From positions 1 to 64,000 of the forward strand of contig CAYPZL010000006.1 in NCBI GenBank assembly GCA_964415045.1: DNA of 64,000 nt. Direction: 5' to 3'. This document shows, in pieces, positions 9,151 to 17,366 of this stretch; the stretch's first letter is position 1; each line of letters starts with the position of its first letter. Below the pieces are notes generated by a model. The model was not told the DNA's origin. It was given only the letters and a program-made list of their open reading frames with translations, and did not search any database. The DNA comes from CAYPZL01 sp964415045 (GTDB taxonomy: Bacteria; Planctomycetota; Phycisphaerae; Sedimentisphaerales; Anaerobacaceae). The position numbers were made by a program, and so were the translations under genes.

Positions 9151-10176
9151 TCACCTGCGTTTCCTGCTAATCGTCAGGGTGGTGCTGGCGATGCTGGTTA
9201 ATAGGGCGGTCAGCCCGACGACGTCTTCTTCGTCGCTGGCCCTGGCAAAGAGGCCCAGTGCGTCACATCGTGCGGCCAGGCGGTTGACAAGCTGATAAAT
9301 GTCGTATTTTCGATGGCCCGTCCAGCGGGTGACGTTGCGGACGAGCAGCGCGCGGCGCGAGCGCAGAAGCCGCGACGCCTTGCTCCCGGCGCCGTCCTCC
9401 TTCCGGGCGAGGAAGAGTTTGCGCAGGCTGTCATCGTAGAAGCCCTGAAACTCACTGCCGAGGGCCCGGCGTTTGCGCTCGTAGTGGGCGGCCAGCGTGG
9501 AGGTCATCCGGGCCGCCGAATACGGTGGTTGTCCCTTCGGTGTCACGAGGGGCGCCTTGTCTGCAACGTCCTTCATCACGTTGTCCACGTAACGCAGCTT
9601 CTTGATGACCGGCCAGTCCCGGTATTTCTGCTCCCAGCGACTGCCGGGCGTCAGCCAGACGGCGAACGTCTCGGCAAAATCCTCGTCGGGATGCGACTGG
9701 GCGTAATTATCCTCGAGGTGGATGACGTAGCGCCGGGAATAGGGCTGGTAGTCGTAAGAGCTCGAGTAGGTGGCAGAGAATCGCCCGAAGAGCTGGCGCC
9801 AGCGGGTGCGGCGGTAGAAGAGGTAGGCGTAGTTCAGCGCGTGGCCGCATTCGTGACGCAGCAGCTTCAGACAGGATTCCTCCGTGCCGCCCTCCACCTC
9901 GTACATCAGCTTCTGCTCAAGCTGCTTGAGACGCGGGTGGGTCAGGCAGAACGGAATCCCGATGATCGGAATCTTGTCGGGCGTGAGCCATTCGTCCGCC
10001 AGGTAGCAGGGCGGATGGAAGCCGATGCCTTTGGCGTCCAGTTCCTCGTAGAGCCGCTGGACGTACGGCTCCACGGGCGAGCCGGCAATTTGGGTCTGGA
10101 GGTCCCGCACGCGCACTTGAAGCAGCTCTTCGTCGGACATAACGTGCCAATCGGTTGTCCTTTGCGGCTTCGTCAT
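9151..10176 (-). CDS. Putative zinc-binding metallopeptidase (Peptidase_Mx type)
   Basis: 341 residues if started at the ATG at 10176; a GTG at 10206 and an ATG at 10140 are in-frame alternatives, but TTDWHVMSDEELL, which looks like part of the family core, favours 10176. The zinc motif is HECGHALNYAY at residues 108-118 (H108, E109, H112), with a probable third ligand in the HPDEDFAETFAVWL segment (about 162-175). No signal peptide or membrane segment is visible, so the protein is probably cytoplasmic. It is followed after three bases by the ATP-grasp ligase. The substrate is unknown; one reading is that the two act in turn on a small peptide or amino-acid conjugate. Confidence 0.82.
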   Translation of the reverse strand: MTKPQRTTDWHVMSDEELLQVRVRDLQTQIAGSPVEPYVQRLYEELDAKGIGFHPPCYLADEWLTPDKIPIIGIPFCLTHPRLKQLEQKLMYEVEGGTEESCLKLLRHECGHALNYAYLFYRRTRWRQLFGRFSATYSSSYDYQPYSRRYVIHLEDNYAQSHPDEDFAETFAVWLTPGSRWEQKYRDWPVIKKLRYVDNVMKDVADKAPLVTPKGQPPYSAARMTSTLAAHYERKRRALGSEFQGFYDDSLRKLFLARKEDGAGSKASRLLRSRRALLVRNVTRWTGHRKYDIYQLVNRLAARCDALGLFARASDEEDVVGLTALLTSIASTTLTISRKRR

Positions 10177-10350
10177 CGGCCTCGGCACTGCTCGAACTGA
10201 GGCCACGCGTGCACCGAACGTGGCTTCGTGCGATCGTCCTTACCTATAACGTGAATCGTGCACGGGTTCACCTATACCACAGGCAGCTTCGTTCGGCAAG
10301 CCTTGCCTGGCGGGCACGAGGATCTCGCCCGGCGTTCTCCGGGACGGGCG

Positions 10351-11286
10351 TCAAATATACTCGATCGTGGCCGGCGGTTTCGGAGTCAGGTCGTACAGGC
10401 AGCGGTTCACCCCGGGCACTTCCGTGACGATGCGCCGGCAAACCTGGTGAAGCGTTTCCCAGGGCAGCTCGGTCGGCGTGGCGGTCCGGGCGTCGACGCT
10501 CTCGATGCAGCGCACCACGATGATCTGGCCGAACTCGCGCTTGTTGTCTCGTATGCCGGTGGCGCGGTCGTTGAGCAGCACGGCCATGTACTGGAACGCT
10601 CCGCTGCCGGCGAGTTCCCGTTCGACGATGGCGGTAGCCTGCCGTACGGTGTCCAGCCGGGGACGCGTCACCTCGCCCACGATGCGCGTGGCCAGCGCCG
10701 GCCCGGGGAACGGAATGCGGTGCGAAAGCTCCGCCGGCAGCTCCAGGTATTCACATACGGCCCGGACGTCGTCCTTGCGCAGCGTCTTGAGGGGCTCGAC
10801 GACCGTGTACCCGTAGGCCTCCTCCGTGTCGATGCCGAGCTGGGAGAGGATGTTGTGCTGCCGCTTGATGCCGGCGACGGTCTCCTCGATGTCGGTCAGG
10901 ATGGTGCCGTGGAGCAGGAACTTGGCGCCGGATTCCTTGACCAGACGCCCGAAGACCTTGGAATAGAAGGTGTCGGTAATCGCTTGCCGCTTTTCCTCGG
11001 GGTCGGTCAGGCCCGCCAGGGCGGAAAGAAAGTCTTCCCGGGAGTCGATCAGCTCGACCGGAATATTCATCTGAGCGAAGGTGTCCACGACCTTCTGCGG
11101 CTCGCCCGCGCGCATCAGGGCGTTGTCGATAAAGACGGTTCGAAGCTGGTCGCCCAGGGCGCGGTGCCCCAGGACGGTGACCAGGGAGCTGTCCACCCCG
11201 CCGCTCAGCGCATTGATGGCCTGCGCGTCGCCGACGGTCTGTCTGAGTTGAGCGATCTGGTCTTCCACGAATGTCTTACAGTCCAT
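10351..11286 (-). CDS. GMP-synthase-like ATP pyrophosphatase without glutaminase domain
   Basis: 311 residues that align by eye with the C-terminal two thirds of GuaA. The PP-loop is SGGVDSS at 28-34. GEVTRPRLD, EVPGVNRCLYDLT and PPATIE at the C terminus are the dimerisation-domain signatures of GMP synthase. The N-terminal class I amidotransferase domain is absent, and the gene starts with its own ATG and upstream spacing, so it is not a truncation in this window. In archaea the two subunits are encoded separately, and a similar arrangement or a paralogue using free ammonia is possible here. It follows gspM by about 140 nt on the same strand and may be transcribed with the T2SS operon. Whether it makes GMP cannot be decided from sequence alone. 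Confidence 0.8.
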   Translation of the reverse strand: MDCKTFVEDQIAQLRQTVGDAQAINALSGGVDSSLVTVLGHRALGDQLRTVFIDNALMRAGEPQKVVDTFAQMNIPVELIDSREDFLSALAGLTDPEEKRQAITDTFYSKVFGRLVKESGAKFLLHGTILTDIEETVAGIKRQHNILSQLGIDTEEAYGYTVVEPLKTLRKDDVRAVCEYLELPAELSHRIPFPGPALATRIVGEVTRPRLDTVRQATAIVERELAGSGAFQYMAVLLNDRATGIRDNKREFGQIIVVRCIESVDARTATPTELPWETLHQVCRRIVTEVPGVNRCLYDLTPKPPATIEYI

Positions 11287-11426
11287 TGTGACCTCCCTTG
11301 GATTCTGTTGCGTGGCGCCACGGCCGGTACAAACGAGGCCGCAATGTAGCCGACGAAAACTTCGTTGTCAAGTAAGGGGAAGAGACGGCGCCTGCGGGTG
11401 GAGATGCCTGTGCGGATCGGGCGGGC

Positions 11427-11984
11427 CTAACGCGGAGTCTCGCTCCGGGCCGCCACGGTATTGCTCGGTTGCGGGCTGCGAATCTCGACGGTGGCGTTGA
11501 GGAGGGTCGGGTCGTCGGTGCTTCTGTAGATGTGGAGCGTGCCGACCGCGGCGACGACCTCGGAGGCCTCGGTCGCGACGAGAAGATCGACAAGCTGCTT
11601 CAGCGACACGGCCTCGAGCTCGATGCCCACGATGGTTTCGGCGTAATCGGCCTGCAACTGCAGCGTGTTCGGCGTCATGGTCACGACGTTCTTGCCGAGC
11701 CCCTGTCTTTCCACGAGCGTCTCGAGGTACGAGGGAAGCTGGAAATTGGGGTCCTGGGCTGCCAACCGGGCCCGGAGGCTCTCGAACGCACTTCGCTTCG
11801 CGACGTACCTGGCGGTTTCGGCCTGCAGCGTGCGTAATTCGTCCTGTTTTTCCGGGATGATGCGTTGCAGGCTCCGGATGCGCTCGCGGACCGGTGCGAC
11901 GACGCCGACGTACACCAGCCAGACGGCGACCGTGAGCACCAGACCCACCGCCAGCGACCGTTCCCTTTTGTTCAAGCGCACCAT
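11427..11984 (-). CDS. gspM: Type II secretion inner-membrane protein GspM-like
   Basis: 185 residues. A short basic N terminus (MVRLNKRERS) is followed by one membrane helix at about 11-30, a coiled-coil stretch (32-75) and a periplasmic ferredoxin-like region. This is the layout of GspM/PilO, which joins GspL in the inner-membrane platform. The ATG follows the gspL stop directly (TAGATG), so translation is coupled. Sequence similarity in this family is always low, so the assignment rests mainly on size, topology and position at the end of the gsp operon. Confidence 0.75.
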   Translation of the reverse strand: MVRLNKRERSLAVGLVLTVAVWLVYVGVVAPVRERIRSLQRIIPEKQDELRTLQAETARYVAKRSAFESLRARLAAQDPNFQLPSYLETLVERQGLGKNVVTMTPNTLQLQADYAETIVGIELEAVSLKQLVDLLVATEASEVVAAVGTLHIYRSTDDPTLLNATVEIRSPQPSNTVAARSETPR

Positions 11985-13460
11985 CTATGGCTCCGTTCTT
12001 GCCGACGACAGCGAGAGAGTGAAATGCACCTTTCCCGTCTGTGCGTCCTTCTTCTGATTCTGCGTGTCCACCACGTCGAAGACGCGCATCTCCTGGAGCC
12101 GCTGCTGCCACTGGGAGAGCGTGGCGAACGAGTCGCACGAGCCCATGACGCGGACGGAGTCCGCCGCGACGAGGATGTCATCGAGGATCAGGTTGCCTTG
12201 CGCCGGAGTGTTTGCACTGAGCCTATCCAGCGTGGCGAGGGCCGAGAGTCGTCCCGGCTGGAAAGGCCCGAACAGCTCGGACTCCTGCTGGAATGCGTCG
12301 AGCTTCTGCCGGACCTGAACCAGCGGGTTGACGACGTTTTTCTCTTCGGGCAAGGCTGTGCGGAAAACCTTCTCGATCTCTTGCTTGACGTGGGCGTACT
12401 CCTTCTCCAGGAAGGACAGTTGGATGAGCAGGCCGGCGAACCAGATGACGGCCGTCACGGCCAGCAGGGCCGCACATACCGCCACTTGCCTTCCGGTGTT
12501 CCAGCGCGGGCGCATCCGCCGGTTGTAGACGGCGAGGAAGTCGACCCGGCCCGTTTGATCGGCCGAGAGCGCTCGCAGGGCCAGTCCTTCGGCCACGAAT
12601 ACCGGAAAGTCCGCCTCCACTCCGGGCGAGACCTGCACCGCCGCGTAGGGATTGGCCACGACGAGCCGGCCTTCCACCTTCTCCTGGATGGCGGCCGCCA
12701 GCGGTTCGGCCGTCTCGCGCGCGCAGGCAAGATATATCTTCATTTCCGCGTCGGGATTGGCTCCGAACGCTTTCCTCCAGGTAATCTCCACTTCGTCCTC
12801 GACGATCGCGGCCACTTGCTCGGCCGACGACGCATCGTTCGAAACGCCACGCATATGCACCGGGATGTTCCGCACCATCAGAATGTCCCCGTCCTCCAGC
12901 ACCGTCAGGTTGAGGGCGGATTCGTCAACGTACAAGATCAGAGCGGCGTCTTCGGCGATCTCGGGGTGATTGTGTGCGACCGTTGTTCGCAGGGCGGTCA
13001 CCGACGTATCGATGGCCGCCGGCGGCATCCGGGCCTCGTGGAATACCCGCAGCTCTTCCTCCAGCGATGCGATGGAGGTGGCGGCAACCTGAACGAAATG
13101 ATCTCCCCCCGGCAGCGTTCGGGTGGAACAGACCTGGACGAGGATGTCCTGACCGGGGATGGGGAAGTCGTCCTTGAGGATGGAAACCTCCCCGGCTCTG
13201 AGCGCCTGCACTCCGGCGGCATCCGCTTCGGTCCCGGCAAAGAACATGGCGTGATACGGCAACGACACCACGATATCGGCATGGCGGTCGAACTCGTGCT
13301 CGCCGGGCAACGCCCGGAGGATCCCCACCGGCGAATCCGTGCTGCGGCGCGTCTGCATGCCGAATGCCTTCTCGATGAGAAAGCCGTCAGGCGTTCGCGC
13401 GATCTGCACCGCTCGCAGGTGCGAGGTGCCAATGTCTATGCCAATGCATCTTTTTGCCAT
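11985..13460 (-). CDS. gspL: Type II secretion protein GspL-like (PilM/PilN-type fusion)
   Basis: 491 residues from the ATG at 13460; an in-frame ATG six codons upstream is also possible. The cytoplasmic part begins CIGIDIGTSHLRAVQI, the phosphate-1 loop of the actin-like PilM/GspL fold. A single membrane helix (ALLAVTAVIWFAGLLIQL) lies near residues 330-350. It is followed by a coiled coil and a periplasmic domain resembling PilN. GspL links the GspE ATPase to the inner-membrane platform and to GspM. Adjacent to gspM without a gap. Confidence 0.82.
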   Translation of the reverse strand: MAKRCIGIDIGTSHLRAVQIARTPDGFLIEKAFGMQTRRSTDSPVGILRALPGEHEFDRHADIVVSLPYHAMFFAGTEADAAGVQALRAGEVSILKDDFPIPGQDILVQVCSTRTLPGGDHFVQVAATSIASLEEELRVFHEARMPPAAIDTSVTALRTTVAHNHPEIAEDAALILYVDESALNLTVLEDGDILMVRNIPVHMRGVSNDASSAEQVAAIVEDEVEITWRKAFGANPDAEMKIYLACARETAEPLAAAIQEKVEGRLVVANPYAAVQVSPGVEADFPVFVAEGLALRALSADQTGRVDFLAVYNRRMRPRWNTGRQVAVCAALLAVTAVIWFAGLLIQLSFLEKEYAHVKQEIEKVFRTALPEEKNVVNPLVQVRQKLDAFQQESELFGPFQPGRLSALATLDRLSANTPAQGNLILDDILVAADSVRVMGSCDSFATLSQWQQRLQEMRVFDVVDTQNQKKDAQTGKVHFTLSLSSARTEP

Positions 13461-13505
13461 ACGCTCTTTATCGTCCATCTCCGGGCCGAACGGAGCGGCC
13501 CTTTG

Positions 13506-14495
13506 CTAAAGTTCTCTATATACGACGATATCGACGTTTTGTGCCCGCGCGTTTCTTCGCACGGTGGCCTCGATACGCGTGCTTCTGTCGCCGCTGTCGC
13601 CCCGGGATACCACGCGAAACCAGCGTTCCTTCGGTTCTACGGTGATGGTGTCCTTGATGCTCTGGTAGATGTTATCGGTCATTCCGGGCACGTCTTTAAG
13701 GTCCGCGATGCTCTGAAACGGCCTTCGGGTGCGCCGGCTCACGATCATCTCGACCAGGGCCGGGGCCATGTCTTCCGAGAGGCACCGGAGAACGAGTGCG
13801 GGAGCGGCGTTGATATTGGTCTTGTCGTCGCCCATGGTCGTCAGTGCTTCCCGAAGGCGATTCAATATTTCGGGTGTCATCCCCTTGACCCATCGCAGCT
13901 CATCGATGATGTCCGCGGGCTTGTTTCTGCAATGGTACGGCGGGTCGCACGTCTGATAATGGGTATCCTCGGCGCCGAGGTTGTCATGCTCGACGAAAGG
14001 CAGAGAGGTTACCTCGTCGTCGGCATCGATCCAGTCGATCATAGCCGGGACGATGCCGTAACCGATCCGCTCGGCGGGTTCCGCGCGGCGGTTCAACAGG
14101 TCGATGAGCCGCAGCAGTTGGTCGATGCGGGTCCGGTTGAGACGCCCGTCCTTGTCCTTGAGGGAATTGACGTTCAGCAGGCCGTTCTCTTCGGCGATCG
14201 TTATCGAGCACGAGCCGTCGGCGACGGCGAACGCGCTGTCCTTTGTCGTGAGTGTCGAAAAGCGGGGATCGGTGTAGAGGTCGTTGGCTTCGGCAATCGC
14301 CGCGATGGCGATATGCAGGCCGGCGCGGGCGCAGCTCCTGGCCTGCTCGGTCCGGTAGAAGCTGTCGGCCGCCTCGAGTTTCCTGCGCGCGGAGAGGCTG
14401 AAGCCGAACAGCAGCGTCGACAAGAGCAGAACGGTGCCGAGAACGACGATGAGGACGAAGCCGTCCCGCCTGCTTGTTGAGCCGTTCTGTCTCAT
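13506..14495 (-). CDS. gspK: Type II secretion minor pseudopilin GspK
   Basis: 329 residues. The prepilin signature is RRDGFVLIVVLGTVLLLS at about 9-26, with a longer polar leader than a true pilin and no glutamate at +5, as is usual for GspK. The large globular part contains NGLLNVNS, IDWIDADDE and the helix-hairpin-helix-like stretch INAAPALVLRCLSEDM typical of the family. With GspI and GspJ it should form the tip of the pseudopilus. The start overlaps the gspJ stop by four bases (ATGA), showing translational coupling. Confidence 0.88.
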   Translation of the reverse strand: MRQNGSTSRRDGFVLIVVLGTVLLLSTLLFGFSLSARRKLEAADSFYRTEQARSCARAGLHIAIAAIAEANDLYTDPRFSTLTTKDSAFAVADGSCSITIAEENGLLNVNSLKDKDGRLNRTRIDQLLRLIDLLNRRAEPAERIGYGIVPAMIDWIDADDEVTSLPFVEHDNLGAEDTHYQTCDPPYHCRNKPADIIDELRWVKGMTPEILNRLREALTTMGDDKTNINAAPALVLRCLSEDMAPALVEMIVSRRTRRPFQSIADLKDVPGMTDNIYQSIKDTITVEPKERWFRVVSRGDSGDRSTRIEATVRRNARAQNVDIVVYREL

Positions 14496-15253
14496 AACCG
14501 CCTGCCCTGCCTGATGGTTGTCGGTTTCTCGTTTTCATCGTGAAGGCGAGACATGACGCCGATGGTAGCGCCGTAGTGGTGCTCGCGTTCGTTTTCGTCC
14601 ACGACGGTGAGCTCGAGCTTCACGGCATGCGGCAGTCCGTCGTTTTTCTCGTAGTCCCATTCGTCCTGCCAGTCCCGGCCGTCATGAAACCGAAGACCGA
14701 CCGTGGTAACGTTGCTCAACACGGGCTGGACAGGTCCCGCGTCCTCGGAACGGCGGAACAGATTCACACGTTCCTGCGTGCGGATCGACAGGGTAGCGGT
14801 GGCTCTGTCGTACAGATACGTGACACGGGACAGTCCGCGCGACGCGTCCGGTCCCGCTGCCGGTCCACCGGTGGTGACGAACGAGAGAATCTCCCCCCGT
14901 CGGCCGCGCGGGTTTCCCCAGAACCACGGGGAGGGCTCGCGAATGCGGGTTTCCGTGGCGCCGCTGCGAGGGGCCGAAGCGGTCGCTGCGATGGGGGCCG
15001 TCCCCTCCGGCGACACCGGCGTCTCGTCGTTGGGATCGGTCGGCGGGGCGTACGCACAGCGAACCTGGCGACCCAGCAGACGCAGCACGAGGTACGCGCG
15101 CTCGGAACATGCCATGCGCCCCTGGTGCGCGTCCATGGATCGTGTGGTTGCCACGTAGCTGCCGTACACCATCGTGACGATGCCCATGATGATCGCCAAT
15201 GCCACGAGCATCTCGATCAAGGTGAAACCTGCGTTGGTTTTTCTGTCACTCAT
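14492..15253 (-). CDS. gspJ: Type II secretion minor pseudopilin GspJ
   Basis: 253 residues. The class III signal NAGFTLIEMLVALAII (cleavage after G, glutamate at +5) starts at about residue 8. The domain after the helix is beta-rich and slightly longer than typical GspJ (about 200 residues). It overlaps gspI by eight bases and gspK by four. Assignment as J rather than H rests on order (G-I-J-K) and size. Confidence 0.83.
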   Translation of the reverse strand: MSDRKTNAGFTLIEMLVALAIIMGIVTMVYGSYVATTRSMDAHQGRMACSERAYLVLRLLGRQVRCAYAPPTDPNDETPVSPEGTAPIAATASAPRSGATETRIREPSPWFWGNPRGRRGEILSFVTTGGPAAGPDASRGLSRVTYLYDRATATLSIRTQERVNLFRRSEDAGPVQPVLSNVTTVGLRFHDGRDWQDEWDYEKNDGLPHAVKLELTVVDENEREHHYGATIGVMSRLHDENEKPTTIRQGRRL

Positions 15254-15650
15254 GGATGGTGGTATCCGCCACGTAGGTTGCGATCTGCACGCTCTTGTGC
15301 TCCGTGCCTTGCTGCCAGGTGACGCTGACGCGGAGCTGCCGCAGCGCGTCGCGTCCGAGATTTTGCAGTTGGGGCACGTCCACGCTTTTCAGTTCCGTTT
15401 TCCAGGCATAATGAGCCCCATTGACGTCGGCCGTACCCGACTGGGCCTCTATCTCCTGCCATCCGGCACACAGGGCTTCGGTCATTTTGGCGCGGGCCAG
15501 CAGCACGGCCTGGGCCATGGTCTGCGCCGTGTCGGCCGTCTTGACGCTGAGCAGGTGCATCTGGAGCAATCCCACCAGCGCGATGGAGACCACCGCCAGC
15601 GCTGCAATCACTTCCACGAATGTAAATGCCTTGCGTCTTCCGGTTTTCAT
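15246..15650 (-). CDS. gspI: Type II secretion minor pseudopilin GspI
   Basis: 134 residues from MKTGRRKAFTFVEV; a start 12 codons upstream is possible but adds residues before a normal short leader. The prepilin peptidase site is RRKA|FTFVEVIAALAVVSIA, with glutamate at +5 and alanine instead of glycine before the cut, which is accepted by the enzyme in some pilins. Length fits GspI (120-140). It follows gspG by about 60 nt. Confidence 0.82.
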   Translation of the reverse strand: MKTGRRKAFTFVEVIAALAVVSIALVGLLQMHLLSVKTADTAQTMAQAVLLARAKMTEALCAGWQEIEAQSGTADVNGAHYAWKTELKSVDVPQLQNLGRDALRQLRVSVTWQQGTEHKSVQIATYVADTTIHE

Positions 15651-15712
15651 CGAAATCAGTCGGGCCTCATCTGTCTGTCGCCGCATACCGGACGTTTGTT
15701 TGCGCTTGTTCT

Positions 15713-16156
15713 TCAGCTTTCCAGGTTCCAGCTCTCGACGTCGGCGTCATCGGCAGCGCCGCCGTCCTCGCCGTCCTTTCCGTACGATTCGAGGTCGTAG
15801 TCCTTGCTGTGAATTCCGGGGCTGATATAGACGTACCGGTTGCCCCAGGGGTCCACCGGGTCGCGTTCGAGATAGCCGCCGCTATGATAGCCCTCGATCC
15901 CCGGGTTGGTGACAAGAGCCTCCAGTCCTTCCGAGGTTGTCGGGAAGCGCCCGGTGTCCGTCTTGAACAGGGCCAGCGCCGACTGGATGTTGCGGATGTC
16001 CACTTTGGCCTTCATGCGACGCGCCTGTTCGGGCCGGTCGAGGATCTTCGGCATGATGATCGTCGCCAGCAGTCCCAGGATGACCACGACGATCATCAGC
16101 TCGATCAGGGTAAAGCCGCCGGGCTTGCCCGTGTTGTCCATGCGCCGAAACTTCAT
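15713..16156 (-). CDS. gspG: Type II secretion major pseudopilin GspG
   Basis: 147 residues. PGG|FTLIELMIVVVILGLLA marks the leader cleavage and the conserved helix, followed by RFPTTSEGLEAL and DPWGNRYVYISPG, which are diagnostic for GspG and include calcium-site residues. The C-terminal tail is acidic (GEDGGAADDADVES). GspG is the main subunit of the pseudopilus that pushes substrates through the secretin. It lies 25 nt after gspF. The prepilin peptidase needed to process it is not in the window. Confidence 0.95.
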   Translation of the reverse strand: MKFRRMDNTGKPGGFTLIELMIVVVILGLLATIIMPKILDRPEQARRMKAKVDIRNIQSALALFKTDTGRFPTTSEGLEALVTNPGIEGYHSGGYLERDPVDPWGNRYVYISPGIHSKDYDLESYGKDGEDGGAADDADVESWNLES

Positions 16157-16181
16157 GATGCTCCATTTTGCAAAAGTTCAG

Positions 16182-17366
16182 TTACAAAGCCTGATTGATC
16201 TCGAATATGGGCAACAGAATCGCCAGTACGATGAAGCCGACAACGGCGCCCATCAGCAGCAGGATCATCGGTTCCAGCAGCGACATCAGCGATTTCACGG
16301 TCGTCTCGACCTCCGCGTCGTACATCTCGGCGATGTCCGTCAAGCCCTGCTCCACGTTGCCGGTCATTTGCCCCGTTGCGATCAGATGGAAGACGACCGG
16401 CGGGAACATGTTGGTGGATTTCACCGCGTTGGCGATCGTCTCGCCCTTGCGAACGAGGTCCCGGACCGTTTCCAGGGCCGCCGCCACCATGTGATTCTGG
16501 ACGACGCGCTGGGTGATCTCGATGGCGGCGATGACCGGGATGCCGCTTTTCAACAGAACTCCCAGCGTGCGGGTCAGCCGCGCCACTTCCAGCCGGAACA
16601 GCAGCGAGCCGAACAACGGCAGTCGCAGCTTGATGCGATCGGCCCATGATTTGCCTTCACGGGTCTGGCTGAACACGTATACGCCGCCGACCGCCACGAA
16701 CAGCACTGCCAGCAGGAGAACGACGTTCGCCTGCGTGAAGCCGCTGACGGCGATCAACGCTTTCGTCGGCCAGGGCAGCTCACGCTGCATTTCGATGAAC
16801 AGTTCGGTAATGCTGGGAACGACGAACGACAGGAGAAACAGGACCACGCCGGCCGCCACCACCGTCATCATGGCAGGGTAGGCCAGGGCCGATTTGACCT
16901 TGGCCTGGAGCTGGGCGCGTTTCTCCAGAATGTCCGCCAGCCGGGACAGCACCTCTTCCAGCGTCCCGCTGCTCTCGCCGGCGGAAACCATCCCGACGAA
17001 AAGGGGCGAAGAGAAGCCCGGATACCGGCCCATCGCCTTGGCCAGACTGCTGCCCTCGTTCACCTCGTCGCGCACGCGCTGAATGATGTGGGCGAGTTGG
17101 CTGGCGTGATTTCCCAGAAGCGGGTGCCGGGTGCTCTGCGTGGCCTGCAACTGTTCGGCCAGGGCCGACAGGGCGGGCACCAGCGGCATGCCCGCGCGCA
17201 GCAGGGCCGACAGTTGCCGGACGATGCGGCAGAGGTCTTTCGTGTTCACTCTGCGGGGGATATCGACCTCGTGCTTTCCGGCCGCGGCGCGCGTTTTCGC
17301 CGGACCGCGCTGCAACGCGGGGCCCGTTGTCCAGTCCGTCACGGAATGCGGCTCACCGGCAGGCAT
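16182..17366 (-). CDS. gspF: Type II secretion platform protein GspF
   Basis: 394 residues with two T2SSF domains. The cytoplasmic repeats begin LSALLRAGMPLVPALSALAEQ and LGVLLKSGIPVIAAIEITQ. Membrane helices are at about 165-190, 215-240 and at the C terminus (PMILLLMGAVVGFIVLAILLP). It is the polytopic core of the inner-membrane assembly platform. The first 14 bases overlap the end of gspE, so expression is coupled. The first 40 residues before RRVNTKDLCRIVRQ are longer and less conserved than usual. Confidence 0.95.
   Translation of the reverse strand: MPAGEPHSVTDWTTGPALQRGPAKTRAAAGKHEVDIPRRVNTKDLCRIVRQLSALLRAGMPLVPALSALAEQLQATQSTRHPLLGNHASQLAHIIQRVRDEVNEGSSLAKAMGRYPGFSSPLFVGMVSAGESSGTLEEVLSRLADILEKRAQLQAKVKSALAYPAMMTVVAAGVVLFLLSFVVPSITELFIEMQRELPWPTKALIAVSGFTQANVVLLLAVLFVAVGGVYVFSQTREGKSWADRIKLRLPLFGSLLFRLEVARLTRTLGVLLKSGIPVIAAIEITQRVVQNHMVAAALETVRDLVRKGETIANAVKSTNMFPPVVFHLIATGQMTGNVEQGLTDIAEMYDAEVETTVKSLMSLLEPMILLLMGAVVGFIVLAILLPIFEINQAL

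Noticed and set aside
11865..14480. 871-codon plus-strand open frame across gspK, gspL and gspM
   Set aside because: Spans three coupled genes on the other strand and has no protein-like composition.
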